Source: Paenibacillus sp. FSL R7-0345
Lineage (GTDB): Bacteria; Bacillota; Bacilli; Paenibacillales; Paenibacillaceae
DNA: 64,000 nt
Direction: 5' to 3'
Assembly: GCF_038595055.1 (NCBI RefSeq)
Contig: NZ_CP152002.1
Span: 2,772,501 to 2,836,500, forward strand
Position numbers and translations under genes: made by a program
In this document: positions 33,701-41,142 of the stretch, piece after piece
Position numbering within the stretch: position 1 is the stretch's first letter
How the letters are laid out: each line of letters opens with the position of its first letter
The notes under the pieces: model-generated
What the model was told of the DNA's origin: nothing
What the model saw: only the letters and a program-made list of their open reading frames with translations
The model's database searches: none

Positions 33701-34667
33701 CCAATCCAATACGGATGTCGGCTTCAGGGCGACTGACTCGGCGAACGGATCAACCTTTACTGGCTTTGCTTATTTCGGCAACTACACCTCGCGGATCGAT
33801 GGCCCGGGCAAAGTGTTCGACTTCGCTAACGTTGCGAATATAACGATCGACAACATCTGGACGGAGCATATGGTGTGCATGTACTGGGGAGCGAATACCG
33901 ATTATATGATCATCCGCAACTCCCGCATCCGTAATACCTTTGCCGATGGCATCAACATGACCAACGGCAGCACTAATAATCTCGTGTCCAATAACGAAGC
34001 CCGGGCAACCGGGGATGACAGCTTTGCACTGTTTTCGGCCATTGATGCCGGCGGCTCGGATATGAAAGACAATGTATATGAGAATCTGACGTCCATCCTG
34101 ACCTGGCGCGCAGCCGGTGTGGCGGTATACGGCGGTTATGCCAATACCTTCCGTAATATCTATATCGCGGATACACTGTGTTACTCGGGTATTACGATTA
34201 GCTCGCTGGATTTTGGCTACCCGATGAACGGCTTCGGCGCTACACCGACGACGAACCTGCAGAACATCTCCATTGTCCGGGCAGGCGGGCACTTCTGGGG
34301 CTCGCAGACCTTCCCGGCGATCTGGGTGTTCTCGGCGTCCAAGGTGTTTCAAGGCATCCGCGTTAGTGATGTGGATATCATTGATCCGACCTATCATGGC
34401 ATCATGTTTCAGACCAACTATGTCGGCTCTGCACCTCAGTTCCCGGTTGCGGACACGATCTTTACCAACATTACCATCACCGGTGCCCAAAAAAGCGGCG
34501 ATGCCTTTGACGCCAAGTCCGGAGTCGGCATTTGGGCTAACGAATCGGCAGAGCCCGGCCAGGGTCCGGCGGTCGGCTCAGTTGTCTTTAACAACCTGAA
34601 GATTACCAACACGGTAACTCCGATCAAAAATAACACATCCACTTTTACGATCACAGTTAACCCGTAA
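30780..34667 (+). CDS. Secreted multidomain GH87 alpha-1,3-glucanase (mutanase)
   Basis: A 1295-residue exported enzyme. In order: signal peptide (1-36), F5/8-type C discoidin domain (37-175), CBM6/35-like domain (180-305), Thr/Pro linker (310-365), second discoidin domain (366-505), two CARDB domains (506-620, 624-735), another CBM35-like domain (745-905) and a C-terminal parallel beta-helix (910-1295). The beta-helix carries D1056 in FADGIN and D1079-D1080 in TGDDS. That 23/24-residue spacing equals the catalytic Asp triad reported for Paenibacillus GH87 mutanase. It should cleave alpha-1,3-glucan in fungal walls or dental plaque. AGGAGGCGGCTGAAC supports the start. Confidence 0.82.
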   Translation: MFTGTRTGAKRSMWIYILITLLITGQMGIFPKVSAAAGNLAQGKSITASSVGDVYTAVNANDGNQGTYWESASNAFPQWIKVDLAANSSVNQVVLMLPAGWESRTQTLSVQGSTNDSAYSNLAASSSYVFNPAAGGNTVTINFTAATVRYIKINFTANTGWPAAQISELEVYGSNVTTPGTYEAEAAALSGGAKTNTDHSGYTGSAFVDGYLAQGASTAFTVTAGGAGNYDASLRYANASGSSKTISIYVNGTKIRQTQLPNLANWDTWGVRSETLTLNAGTNTIAYKYDAADSGNVNLDQLVLTVSSAPTASPTAAPTIAPTTVPTVTPTTAPTPSPTVAPTTAPTPTATVTPAPTATPTTVPSSNLAIGKAVNASSSVFTFVPANANDGDVTTYWEGAGGSYPNTLSVNLGANANITSVVVKLNPASAWATRTQTIEVLGRNQNNASFSTIVPSAAYTFNPSTGNSVTIPVTATASELQLKFTANTGSSAGQVAEFQIFGTPAANPDLTITALSWNPAAPVETDTITLSAVVKNTGTAASAATNVNFYLGTTLAGTAQAGTLAAGASGNVSLNIGAKDAGTYAVSAKVDENNTVIELNESNNSYTSPSSLTVVPVSSSDLVTGAVSWSPGNPAGGNIITFTAAIKNQGTAASAGGAHNITLTLTDASTNAVIKTLTGSYGGVINSGVTTAPVTLGTWTAVNGKYNVKTQIAVDGNELPVKQANNTETRPLFIGRGANMPYDMYEAEDGVTGGGAVKLAANRNIGDLAGEASGRRAVTLNTTGSYVEFTTRASTNTLVTRFSIPDSASGDGINSTLNIYVNGVFTKAINLTSKYAWLYGSETSPGNLPGAGSPRHIYDEANIMFDNTIPAGSTIRLQKDAANTSQYAIDFISLEQVTPIANPDPSKYAVPAGFTHQDVQNALDKVRMDTTGKLEGVYLPAGNYETSNKFQVYGKAVKVVGAGPWYTRFYAPASQSNTDVGFRATDSANGSTFTGFAYFGNYTSRIDGPGKVFDFANVANITIDNIWTEHMVCMYWGANTDYMIIRNSRIRNTFADGINMTNGSTNNLVSNNEARATGDDSFALFSAIDAGGSDMKDNVYENLTSILTWRAAGVAVYGGYANTFRNIYIADTLCYSGITISSLDFGYPMNGFGATPTTNLQNISIVRAGGHFWGSQTFPAIWVFSASKVFQGIRVSDVDIIDPTYHGIMFQTNYVGSAPQFPVADTIFTNITITGAQKSGDAFDAKSGVGIWANESAEPGQGPAVGSVVFNNLKITNTVTPIKNNTSTFTITVNP

Positions 34668-34686
34668 GCTGCTGTTCCATACAGGG

Positions 34687-34719
34687 CCGTTTCCCGGATC
34701 TTCCGGGGAGCGGTTTTTT
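34687..34719 (+). terminator. Intrinsic terminator of the glucanase gene
   Basis: CCGTTTCCCGGA and TCCGGGGAGCGG form the stem, followed by TTTTTT. Confidence 0.82.
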
Positions 34720-34823
34720 GACTCCGGCCCGTTTGCCGGCCTCAACCGGTGATTCGTTCATTGCATGAACCGGCTGCTGCTTGTTATGCTGAATAGCAGA
34801 AGACAGAAAGTGGGGGATACCTG

Positions 34824-35741
34824 GTGAACAATGATTACAACCATCGTATAGGAGCAGTTCTGCAATTTATCGAACAAAACATCGGCGCAGACATCAAGCT
34901 GGAGATGCTCGCTGAGGTGTCTAACTTTTCCAAGTACCATTTTTCCAGAGTATTCTCCGCTATTATACATAAGAGTCCAATGAACTACTTGACGGAAAGA
35001 CGTCTGCATTATGCTGTAACGTACCTGACCACAAGTAACAAGACCATGCTGGACATCTCAACCCTGTGCGGTTTCAGTTCGTTATCCAGTTTCAATGCTG
35101 CTTTTAAAAAGGCATATAATACCACTCCCAGCGCAATGCGCAAATCAGCCCGCGAACATAGCAACATTCCATCAGTCTCCGGCAATAATCCGGAGGATTT
35201 ATCCTCTCCCAAAGACTATGATTTGAACAGTACCAGCAATAATTTTCTAAGGAGAGTATGGGAAATGAACATTGAGCTTAAAGAGCTTCAGGACTGTAAA
35301 GTGGCCTATGTAAGGCATGTCGGAAGTTATCTTGAAACGTATAAGGCGTGGGAGACACTTGGTGCGTGGGTGCAGAGCAGCGGTTTGCCGGCCACGGAAA
35401 CTTTTATCGGCATCTCTCTGGATGATCCTGGTGTAACAGACGAAAATTCATGCAGGTATGATGCGTGCATAACGGTTCCAGAGGGATTTCCGGCAGAGGG
35501 GAATGAAAGCATTGCGTTCAGGCATTTACCCGGCGGTGTATATGCTCTATACAAATTCTATGACACGATTGACAAGCTCGCCATTGCGTACCAGAGTGTG
35601 TACGGCGGGTGGCTGCCTGAAAGCGGGTATGAGCCCGACGACCGTCATGCCCTTGAGTTTTGTATGAATAATCCATACCTGGACCCTGAAGGAAAGGCTA
35701 AGATTGACCTGTACATTCCGGTTAAACGTACCCTATCCTAA
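34824..35741 (+). CDS. AraC-family regulator with GyrI-like effector domain
   Basis: A 305-residue regulator. Two AraC helix-turn-helices occupy residues 8-110 (LEMLAEVSNFSKYHFSRVF and ISTLCGFSSLSSFNAAFKK). A GyrI-like/SOUL-fold effector domain (about 145-305) follows, starting IELKELQDCKVAYVRHVG. Such proteins (Rob, BmrR-like binding fold) sense amphipathic drugs and activate efflux genes. The GTG at 34824 follows GGGGGATACCTG. A weak promoter TTGCAT-N18-TATGCT is visible upstream. A drug/metabolite transporter gene lies downstream and is a plausible target. Confidence 0.85.
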   Translation: MNNDYNHRIGAVLQFIEQNIGADIKLEMLAEVSNFSKYHFSRVFSAIIHKSPMNYLTERRLHYAVTYLTTSNKTMLDISTLCGFSSLSSFNAAFKKAYNTTPSAMRKSAREHSNIPSVSGNNPEDLSSPKDYDLNSTSNNFLRRVWEMNIELKELQDCKVAYVRHVGSYLETYKAWETLGAWVQSSGLPATETFIGISLDDPGVTDENSCRYDACITVPEGFPAEGNESIAFRHLPGGVYALYKFYDTIDKLAIAYQSVYGGWLPESGYEPDDRHALEFCMNNPYLDPEGKAKIDLYIPVKRTLS

Positions 35742-35800
35742 TTTATAGCTTTCGTGTAAAATGTAATGAAATTAACCTTTTGAGAGGGAGTTGAGCTTAT

Positions 35801-35854
35801 ATGATAGCTGCACCACGGTTTGAGTGTGATGTACCTGCAGTTCTTCTTCCTTAA
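35801..35854 (+). CDS. 17-codon leader peptide ahead of the EamA transporter gene
   Basis: ATG at 35801 lies 10 bases after GAGGGAG and opens a frame of 17 codons (MIAAPRFECDVPAVLLP) that stops at TAA 35852. The stop codon lies inside the 5' arm of the 9-bp stem described at 35836-35881. A translated peptide placed so that ribosome position changes the downstream RNA fold is typical of translational attenuation, as at erm-type resistance genes. It could also be a relic of a lost gene. Confidence 0.45.
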   Translation: MIAAPRFECDVPAVLLP

Positions 35855-35881
35855 CGGCAGAAAACTGCAACTCCGTTAAGG
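35836..35881 (+). promoter_or_regulatory. Interleaved stems (pseudoknot or alternative hairpins) in the EamA leader
   Basis: TGCAGTT (35836-35842) pairs with AACTGCA (35863-35869), and CCTTAACGG (35849-35857) pairs with CCGTTAAGG (35873-35881). Both pairings are perfect and interleaved (a-b-a'-b'), so they form either an H-type pseudoknot or two competing hairpins. No T run follows, so control would act on translation of the gene at 35920. Confidence 0.5.
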
Positions 35882-35919
35882 ACAACCAGGAGCTTGTCTA
35901 ACAAACGGAGGGTACAGAA

Positions 35920-36795
35920 GTGAACAAGAAGGCGTTATTGGGATCATTATATTTATCTTTGGCTGCCAGCATCTGGGGCGGTATGTATGTTGTCGTAAAA
36001 CATGTGGTTGATATTGTGCCGCCGCTTGAAATTGTGTGGATCCGCTATATGATTGCGCTTGCCGCGCTGCTGATTATCGGTGTTGTGACAAAGCAGTCAT
36101 GGCGTATTGAGAAAAAGGATATGCTGCTGATTCTTATGATTGGCCTGGCCGGTAACACGATTTCAATCCTGACCCAGGAAGCTGGCACGATGCTGTCAAC
36201 TGCCCATATGGGTGCCATCATTACTTCAACGACGCCGGCGTTTATGGTGCTGTTTGCCCGGATCATTCTTAAAGAGCGGATTACGCTTAAAAAAGCACTG
36301 TCAATCGTACTGGCAACCATCGGCGTAGGTGTAATTGTAGGGACAGGGGATATTGACTCTTCGCTGCAGCTTGGCGGTGTATCACTGCTTGTTGCTGCAC
36401 TTACCTGGGCGCTCATGTCTGTTCTGATAAAAAAAGTGCCGGGACAATATTCACAGATTGTTGTCACGTTCTACAGTATCATTGTTGCCTTTATTGTATT
36501 GACCCCGTTCACAATGGGCCGGCTGCCGAGGCTGGATGTTCAGGCTATGCTGCACCCGTCAATCTGGGGCGGTCTCCTGTATCTGGGGATTATTTCAACA
36601 GCCTGCGGCTTTCTGCTGTGGAACCGCGGCCTGCAGATGCTGAATGCCTCGAGCGGCGGACTGTTTTTCTTCCTGCAGCCGATTGTCGGTACGCTGCTGG
36701 GATGGCTGCTGCTTGGTGAGCAGATCGGGCTGTCCTTCTGGGCAGGTACTGCGTGCATTTTTGCAGGCGTACTATTGGTGGTCCAGGACAAATAA
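35920..36795 (+). CDS. EamA/DMT-family transporter
   Basis: A 291-residue inner-membrane protein with ten hydrophobic helices arranged as two EamA repeats (about residues 8-140 and 150-290). Characteristic pieces are LAASIWGGMYVVVKHV, the first-repeat ARIILKERITLKK end, and LGIISTACGFLLWNRGL with GTLLGWLLLGEQ in the second. DMT members export amino acids, nucleosides or drugs; the substrate is unknown. The GTG at 35920 follows CGGAGGGTACAGAA. The gene is preceded by the leader peptide and interleaved stems, which suggests inducible translation, perhaps by the exported compound. Confidence 0.85.
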   Translation: MNKKALLGSLYLSLAASIWGGMYVVVKHVVDIVPPLEIVWIRYMIALAALLIIGVVTKQSWRIEKKDMLLILMIGLAGNTISILTQEAGTMLSTAHMGAIITSTTPAFMVLFARIILKERITLKKALSIVLATIGVGVIVGTGDIDSSLQLGGVSLLVAALTWALMSVLIKKVPGQYSQIVVTFYSIIVAFIVLTPFTMGRLPRLDVQAMLHPSIWGGLLYLGIISTACGFLLWNRGLQMLNASSGGLFFFLQPIVGTLLGWLLLGEQIGLSFWAGTACIFAGVLLVVQDK

Positions 36796-36822
36796 GTGAT
36801 CCGCAAATGTAGCGGCTAAATA

Positions 36823-36870
36823 AACGGCGGCGGTCAGGGACTTGTTGGTTACAGGTCCTTGGCCGCCGTT
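36823..36870. terminator. Long hairpin between the EamA and cysK genes
   Basis: AACGGCGGC and GCCGCCGTT pair, and the inner part continues with GGGAC/GTCC. There is no T run on the plus strand; T-rich sequence follows on the minus strand. A TATAAT -10 for the next gene lies at 36876-36881. Confidence 0.5.
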
Positions 36871-36913
36871 AGTTGTATAATGTATAGAATGATGGATAAG
36901 GGAGGATGTAAGC

Positions 36914-37834
36914 ATGAAATCCAAGGTAGTAAATAATATTGCTGAGCTGATCGGGGATACACCGGCGGTACGGCTGAACTGTCTGACCGGTCCGGATGAT
37001 GCTGAGGTATATGTCAAGCTGGAGATGTTCAATCCCAGCGGCAGTGTAAAAGACCGTGCAGCCTATAATCTGATTCTGCAGGCAGAGCTGGACGGACGGC
37101 TGCAGCCGGGCGGAACAATTATCGAGCCGACCAGCGGCAATACGGGCATCGGCCTGGCGATGAATGCCGCCGCAAAGGGTTATAAGGCGATTCTCATCAT
37201 GCCTGACAACATGACGATGGAACGAATTAACATCCTGAAGGCGTATGGCGCTGAAGTGGTGCTGACACCGGCTTCCGAGCGGATGCCGGGAGCGATTGCC
37301 AAGGCGCTCGAGCTGGGGGCAGCGATTCCGGGCAGCTTTATTCCGCAGCAGTTCGAGAATGCGGCCAACCCGGATATTCACCGCACGACGACAGCACCGG
37401 AAATACTGGAGCAGATGGAGGGGCGGCTGGATGTGTTTGTGGCCACCTCAGGAACCGGAGGCACCATTACAGGCACGGGCGAGGTGCTGCGCAAGGAGCT
37501 GCCCGGCATACGGATTGTAGTCGTTGAGCCGCACGGCTCCCCGGTTCTGTCCGGCGGCAAGCCTGGACCGCATAAGCTGGTCGGCACAAGTCCCGGCTTC
37601 ATCCCGGCAATCCTGAACACTGACATATATGACGAAATTGTCCAGGTGGAGGATGAAGCGGCACTGGAAACCGTGCGGGCGCTGGCCAGCAAGGAAGGGA
37701 TTTTGATCGGTCCGTCCGGCGGTGCGGCGGTCTGGACCGCGCTGCAGGAAGCACGCCGGCTCGGCCCCGGCAAGCGGGTGCTGTGTATTGCACCGGATAC
37801 AGGGGAACGCTACCTGAGTATGGGAATATTTTAG
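36914..37834 (+). CDS. cysK: Cysteine synthase A (O-acetylserine sulfhydrylase)
   Basis: A 306-residue PLP enzyme that joins O-acetylserine and sulfide to make cysteine. The PLP-binding Lys is in NPSGSVKDRAA, and the substrate loop TSGNTGIGLA, the phosphate-binding TSGTGGTITGTG and the GPSGGAA segment are all intact. Length is normal. The PHGSPVLSGGKPGPHK stretch is typical of CysK. GGGAGGATGTAAGC supports the ATG. No T-box or S-box leader was seen in the 118 bp upstream, so CymR-type control is possible but no site could be assigned. Confidence 0.92.
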   Translation: MKSKVVNNIAELIGDTPAVRLNCLTGPDDAEVYVKLEMFNPSGSVKDRAAYNLILQAELDGRLQPGGTIIEPTSGNTGIGLAMNAAAKGYKAILIMPDNMTMERINILKAYGAEVVLTPASERMPGAIAKALELGAAIPGSFIPQQFENAANPDIHRTTTAPEILEQMEGRLDVFVATSGTGGTITGTGEVLRKELPGIRIVVVEPHGSPVLSGGKPGPHKLVGTSPGFIPAILNTDIYDEIVQVEDEAALETVRALASKEGILIGPSGGAAVWTALQEARRLGPGKRVLCIAPDTGERYLSMGIF

Positions 37835-37855
37835 CACTCCGACGGAGGGAATGAG

Positions 37856-38893
37856 ATGGGGGGCATCATGAGAGAGTATCGTTGCTATAAAATATTCAGC
37901 ATGTCTAAAAGACTCAAGCCGGCTGTTGTACTGCCGGCTGTTATGGCCATTACACTTGGCCTCGCGGGCTGTGCAGGTTCTGGTGGCGGGCAGAATGCTG
38001 ATCGGGGCGGTGTAAGTCCGGCCGCGTCAGCTGCTGCTGCAGCCAGCGGGACCTCTGCAGCAGCAGCTTCTCCGGCAGCGGCAGAGCAAACGCCTGCTCA
38101 GGCGGATACGACCGCCCCTGCGGCGGTGATTGATCCGGCTGCGCTGCAGCCGGTGTTGGGGTTTGCCGGGGAAGCCGGCAAGCAGATCCTTGTCACCCGG
38201 GAGGGGAATGACGAGCAGGCGCAGATGGAGGCACTTGATACCGCTATAGGCAGCGGCGGACAGGTGTTTAAAGTGCGGTTCGAGCAGTGGCAGGAGGGAA
38301 GTGATCAGAACAACGGCCGTGAGCTGGCCGCCAATCTGCATAACTTATCCGGCTATGTGTTCACAGTAGAGGGCGGCGCGGCGGCTCCGGATGATACGTA
38401 TTATCTGGCTGATTCATCAGCCTTCAATCTGGAGACTCTGGTGCCTGTTGAACCGGCTTCTTCTGAGGCTGGACAGCTGCCGGAAGCTGACCCGGTGCGC
38501 AAGAGCATAGCGGAGGCCAAGCAGCGGGAGATCATGTCCGCCTGGAAGCTGGCCTCTCTGCCGCCCGGCCGGGAGCTGTATCTAGTCCAGTTCGTAAGAC
38601 AGGATAAGGATATGCTGTTCAGCCTGGTGCTGGAGGATAACGGTAAGCTCAGCTTTATGGATTATCCGGCCGAGATCACCGATAACGAATACTCGGTCTG
38701 GCGTGTCGACGACGGCGGTGAAGTCGTTCCGCAGATGTTCTCACTGTTGTTTGCAGCTGAGACACAAGGCGGATTACTGCTGGGCATCAACTGGCTCGGG
38801 GCAGAAGGGATCAACAGCTTCTTCCTGTCGCAGACCGGAGAGACGCTCAAGGAGCTGGACATCCAGTATAGCCGTTATACCTCGCCAATGTAG
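37856..38893 (+). CDS. Lipoprotein of unknown function
   Basis: A 345-residue exported protein with an unusually long N-terminal region before the hydrophobic segment and the lipobox LGLAGC (Cys near residue 39). A Ser/Ala/Gly-rich linker (about 42-85) precedes a mature domain of about 250 residues without recognised motifs. There are no His or Cys clusters that would suggest metal binding. GGAGGG at 6 bases supports the ATG at 37856. It follows cysK after 21 bp and may be cotranscribed with it. Confidence 0.65.
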   Translation: MGGIMREYRCYKIFSMSKRLKPAVVLPAVMAITLGLAGCAGSGGGQNADRGGVSPAASAAAAASGTSAAAASPAAAEQTPAQADTTAPAAVIDPAALQPVLGFAGEAGKQILVTREGNDEQAQMEALDTAIGSGGQVFKVRFEQWQEGSDQNNGRELAANLHNLSGYVFTVEGGAAAPDDTYYLADSSAFNLETLVPVEPASSEAGQLPEADPVRKSIAEAKQREIMSAWKLASLPPGRELYLVQFVRQDKDMLFSLVLEDNGKLSFMDYPAEITDNEYSVWRVDDGGEVVPQMFSLLFAAETQGGLLLGINWLGAEGINSFFLSQTGETLKELDIQYSRYTSPM

Positions 38894-38998
38894 ATGGAGG
38901 AAACAGGGGCTATAGCATGGCTGGATACAGACGAACAGCCTGCACCAGAATTGACAAATGGCCCTGACCAGCAGCTTCCCCACCCTGGACCCATGTAA

Positions 38999-39185
38999 CT
39001 AGTTGGATTTTTGCTACCTAATATCAGCGTTCCCCGGATTTTGAGACTACTAAGTGGAAAAACGCTACTTATTCAGGCCCAAACATGGTATAGGCGAAAA
39101 AGTAGCGGAATTAGGTGTCTTTTTTCCAACTAGACTCGGCCATTGGGCTATTTACCCCCGAATTAGGTGGCGAATTTACACTTAG
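38999..39185. repeat. 187-bp four-module intergenic element, copy B1
   Basis: Modules at 38999 (TAGTTGGATTTTTGCTACC) and 39048 (CTAAGTGGAAAAACGCTACT) read forward; modules at about 39110 and 39161 read reverse. Length and spacing equal those of copies A and C. This copy and B2 form a direct tandem with a 248-bp period, and the ~30 bp after each copy (GTTGTTCCAG) is also shared. Confidence 0.82.
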
Positions 39186-39246
39186 TTTGCTCGGCAGCAG
39201 ACTGCACGGTTGTTCCAGTAACCTTCCTATCAGGTGCCCAACAGTT

Positions 39247-39433
39247 TTAGTTGGATTTTTGCTACCTAATATCAGCGTTCCCCGGATTTTGAGACTACTA
39301 AGTGGAAAAACGCTACTTAATTCAGGCCCAAACATGGTATAGGCGCAAAAGTAGCGAAAATAAGTGTCATTTTTCCAATTAGTCTCGACCATCGGGCTAT
39401 TTACCCAAAAATAGGTGGCGAATTTACACTTAG
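39247..39433. repeat. 187-bp four-module intergenic element, copy B2
   Basis: Second member of the tandem pair, nearly identical to B1, with scattered substitutions mostly outside the module cores. The two copies plus flanks span about 38999-39465. The region lies between two convergent genes (lipoprotein and vanZ-like). Confidence 0.82.
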
Positions 39434-39515
39434 TTTGCTCGTCGGCATGCAGCGTTGTTCCAGCACCAGCCAACAGCCTGCTGGCACTTACATCTGCACC
39501 TGTAACGGACGTTTT

Positions 39516-40091
39516 CTATGTTTGCCCGCTGTCACGTGATTGTGCCTGCCGGGCTTTTTGGCCTGCCTGCCATAACCTCAGCAGGCAATAGCCGACCACA
39601 CCGCCCAAAGTGTTGAGCAGCAGATCGTCGACATCAAAGGTACCGATCGAAAACAGACCCTGCGCACATTCGAGCACAGCACTCACTCCGAAGGCCCGTA
39701 ACATTACACCAAACCAGGTAATCTGCCGGTTAGAGGACAGCAGCGCTATAAATATACCAAAAGGGATAAATAACGCGACATTCCCGACGAGGTTTACCAG
39801 CTTTGTTACAGTAACGGAATCAAACGTATTGTAAACCGTCTCCAGCGGAGTAAAGTTGCCAGTCCACAGCTGGCGTAAGATGGTATCCGGACTGCGCTGC
39901 AGCTGATGCCACAGAAAACGGAAGTCGATCGGACTGAACTTGAACAGGATGATTTTGAAGAGTACATAAATATAGACGGCGAATAAGGCCTGCAGTCCGG
40001 CTGAACGGAGCTTGGCAAAAGAGACAGCCGGCTGCCCGGTGCTTTTCACAGGAGCAGTCTTTTTTTCACGCATAACTCTGGTCTGGTTCAT
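39516..40091 (-). CDS. vanZ: VanZ-family membrane protein
   Basis: A 191-residue protein with four to five hydrophobic helices. The VanZ core is visible: VNLVGNVALFIPFGIFIALL, then ECAQGLFSIGTFDVDDLLLNTLGG with the conserved acidic residues and LGGVVGY. VanZ proteins confer low-level teicoplanin resistance by an unknown route and have many chromosomal homologs of other function. It is the last gene of a vanR-vanS-vanY-vanZ-like array, 73 bp after the VanY-like gene. The symbol is given by family only; resistance is not shown. Confidence 0.8.
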   Translation of the reverse strand: MNQTRVMREKKTAPVKSTGQPAVSFAKLRSAGLQALFAVYIYVLFKIILFKFSPIDFRFLWHQLQRSPDTILRQLWTGNFTPLETVYNTFDSVTVTKLVNLVGNVALFIPFGIFIALLSSNRQITWFGVMLRAFGVSAVLECAQGLFSIGTFDVDDLLLNTLGGVVGYCLLRLWQAGQKARQAQSRDSGQT

Positions 40092-40164
40092 AGATAATGC
40101 TCCTTTCTGAGATAAAAAATACCGCTGAGAAGAAATTATGAAAGAAGATATATGGAAGAAGATA

Positions 40165-41028
40165 TTACGGATGTGCCGTCACGATTACACCGTCCATATT
40201 ATTCCCGGAAATATTGTACTTCTGGCCTGCAGGTATGGGGATGAAGGTGCTGCTGCCGTTAATGGTATAATAGGAAATCTGATATACGATGCCCTGCACG
40301 TTTACCGAAATCGTCTGCTGCTGCTTCAAATACTCAAGGTATTCCTCGAGTGTGTACTGCTTGTCACGCATAATGATGCTGTGCGGCAAACCGACATAAC
40401 GGAAATGCCAGGGCTCATACTGGATGCCGGTGATGTCCGACTTGTCCTTGGGATAACGCAGGATAAAACCATAGTCCCAGGCGTTGGCCTCCAGCCACCG
40501 CCCTTCCGGTGCACGGCTCATCTCCATCTGCGAGGACCCGATGTCCAGTGACAAGCCGAGGTTGTGTTCGCTGTGGCCGGGCGGAAGGGCGTAATCGGCT
40601 CCTTTTTGCTCATAGAGCTGCTGCTGTTTGTCCGTATCACGGTAGCCGCTGCTGATCAGAAACTGGCTGACACCATCTTTATCTGCTGCTCCTATCATTT
40701 TAGAGAATTGCAAGGCAACTTTTTTGGATAGCTGGATGCCGTTATCAAGCAGCGCGTACCCGCCGGTCAGCTCCCCGTGCTCTGCCAGACGGATCACATC
40801 CGCTGTTATGCCTTCTGTGTGTACCGGATAATCCTGGTTAACCAGCAGCAGATTGCCCTGATAGATCCGGTCTGCCGAAACGGCGGTTAAATCTGACAGG
40901 CTGTTGCCTCCATTCGTAACCTGCGCCGGCTGCAGCCTGTCCATACGCTCATCATTCCCCGTATACTGATGCAGCACTTCCCAGCCAAGCAATGCAATTA
41001 TAACCGCACAAAAAACCCGCTTCTTCAT
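40165..41028 (-). CDS. vanY: VanY-type D,D-carboxypeptidase
   Basis: A 287-residue zinc carboxypeptidase that removes the terminal D-Ala from peptidoglycan stem peptides. A short N-terminal membrane anchor (residues 4-20) places it outside the cell. The catalytic motifs are SSGYRD, SEHNLGLSLD (zinc His and Asp) and EPWHFRYVG (base Glu and zinc His), all intact. A beta-rich tail of about 55 residues follows, longer than in minimal VanY. Removing D-Ala-D-Ala ends depletes the glycopeptide target. AGGAGGATGCCGGA supports the start. It lies between the sensor kinase and vanZ-like genes. Confidence 0.88.
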   Translation of the reverse strand: MKKRVFCAVIIALLGWEVLHQYTGNDERMDRLQPAQVTNGGNSLSDLTAVSADRIYQGNLLLVNQDYPVHTEGITADVIRLAEHGELTGGYALLDNGIQLSKKVALQFSKMIGAADKDGVSQFLISSGYRDTDKQQQLYEQKGADYALPPGHSEHNLGLSLDIGSSQMEMSRAPEGRWLEANAWDYGFILRYPKDKSDITGIQYEPWHFRYVGLPHSIIMRDKQYTLEEYLEYLKQQQTISVNVQGIVYQISYYTINGSSTFIPIPAGQKYNISGNNMDGVIVTAHP

Positions 41029-41142
41029 TCCGGCATCCTCCTAATCCTGATAACTCAAGAATAGGGATGACCGTTTAAAAAGAAGCGGGGTAAAAATAAA
41101 TTTTTTCTTAAAAGGAGATAAGCGGGCAGCCTGATTTGCAGT

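Noticed and set aside
33750..34490. A 246-codon minus-strand frame inside the glucanase gene
   Set aside because: It lies opposite the catalytic beta-helix and is a codon-bias shadow.
36796..36913. T-box or S-box leader upstream of cysK
   Set aside because: Too short, no T-box sequence and no specifier-loop structure; only one plain hairpin is present.
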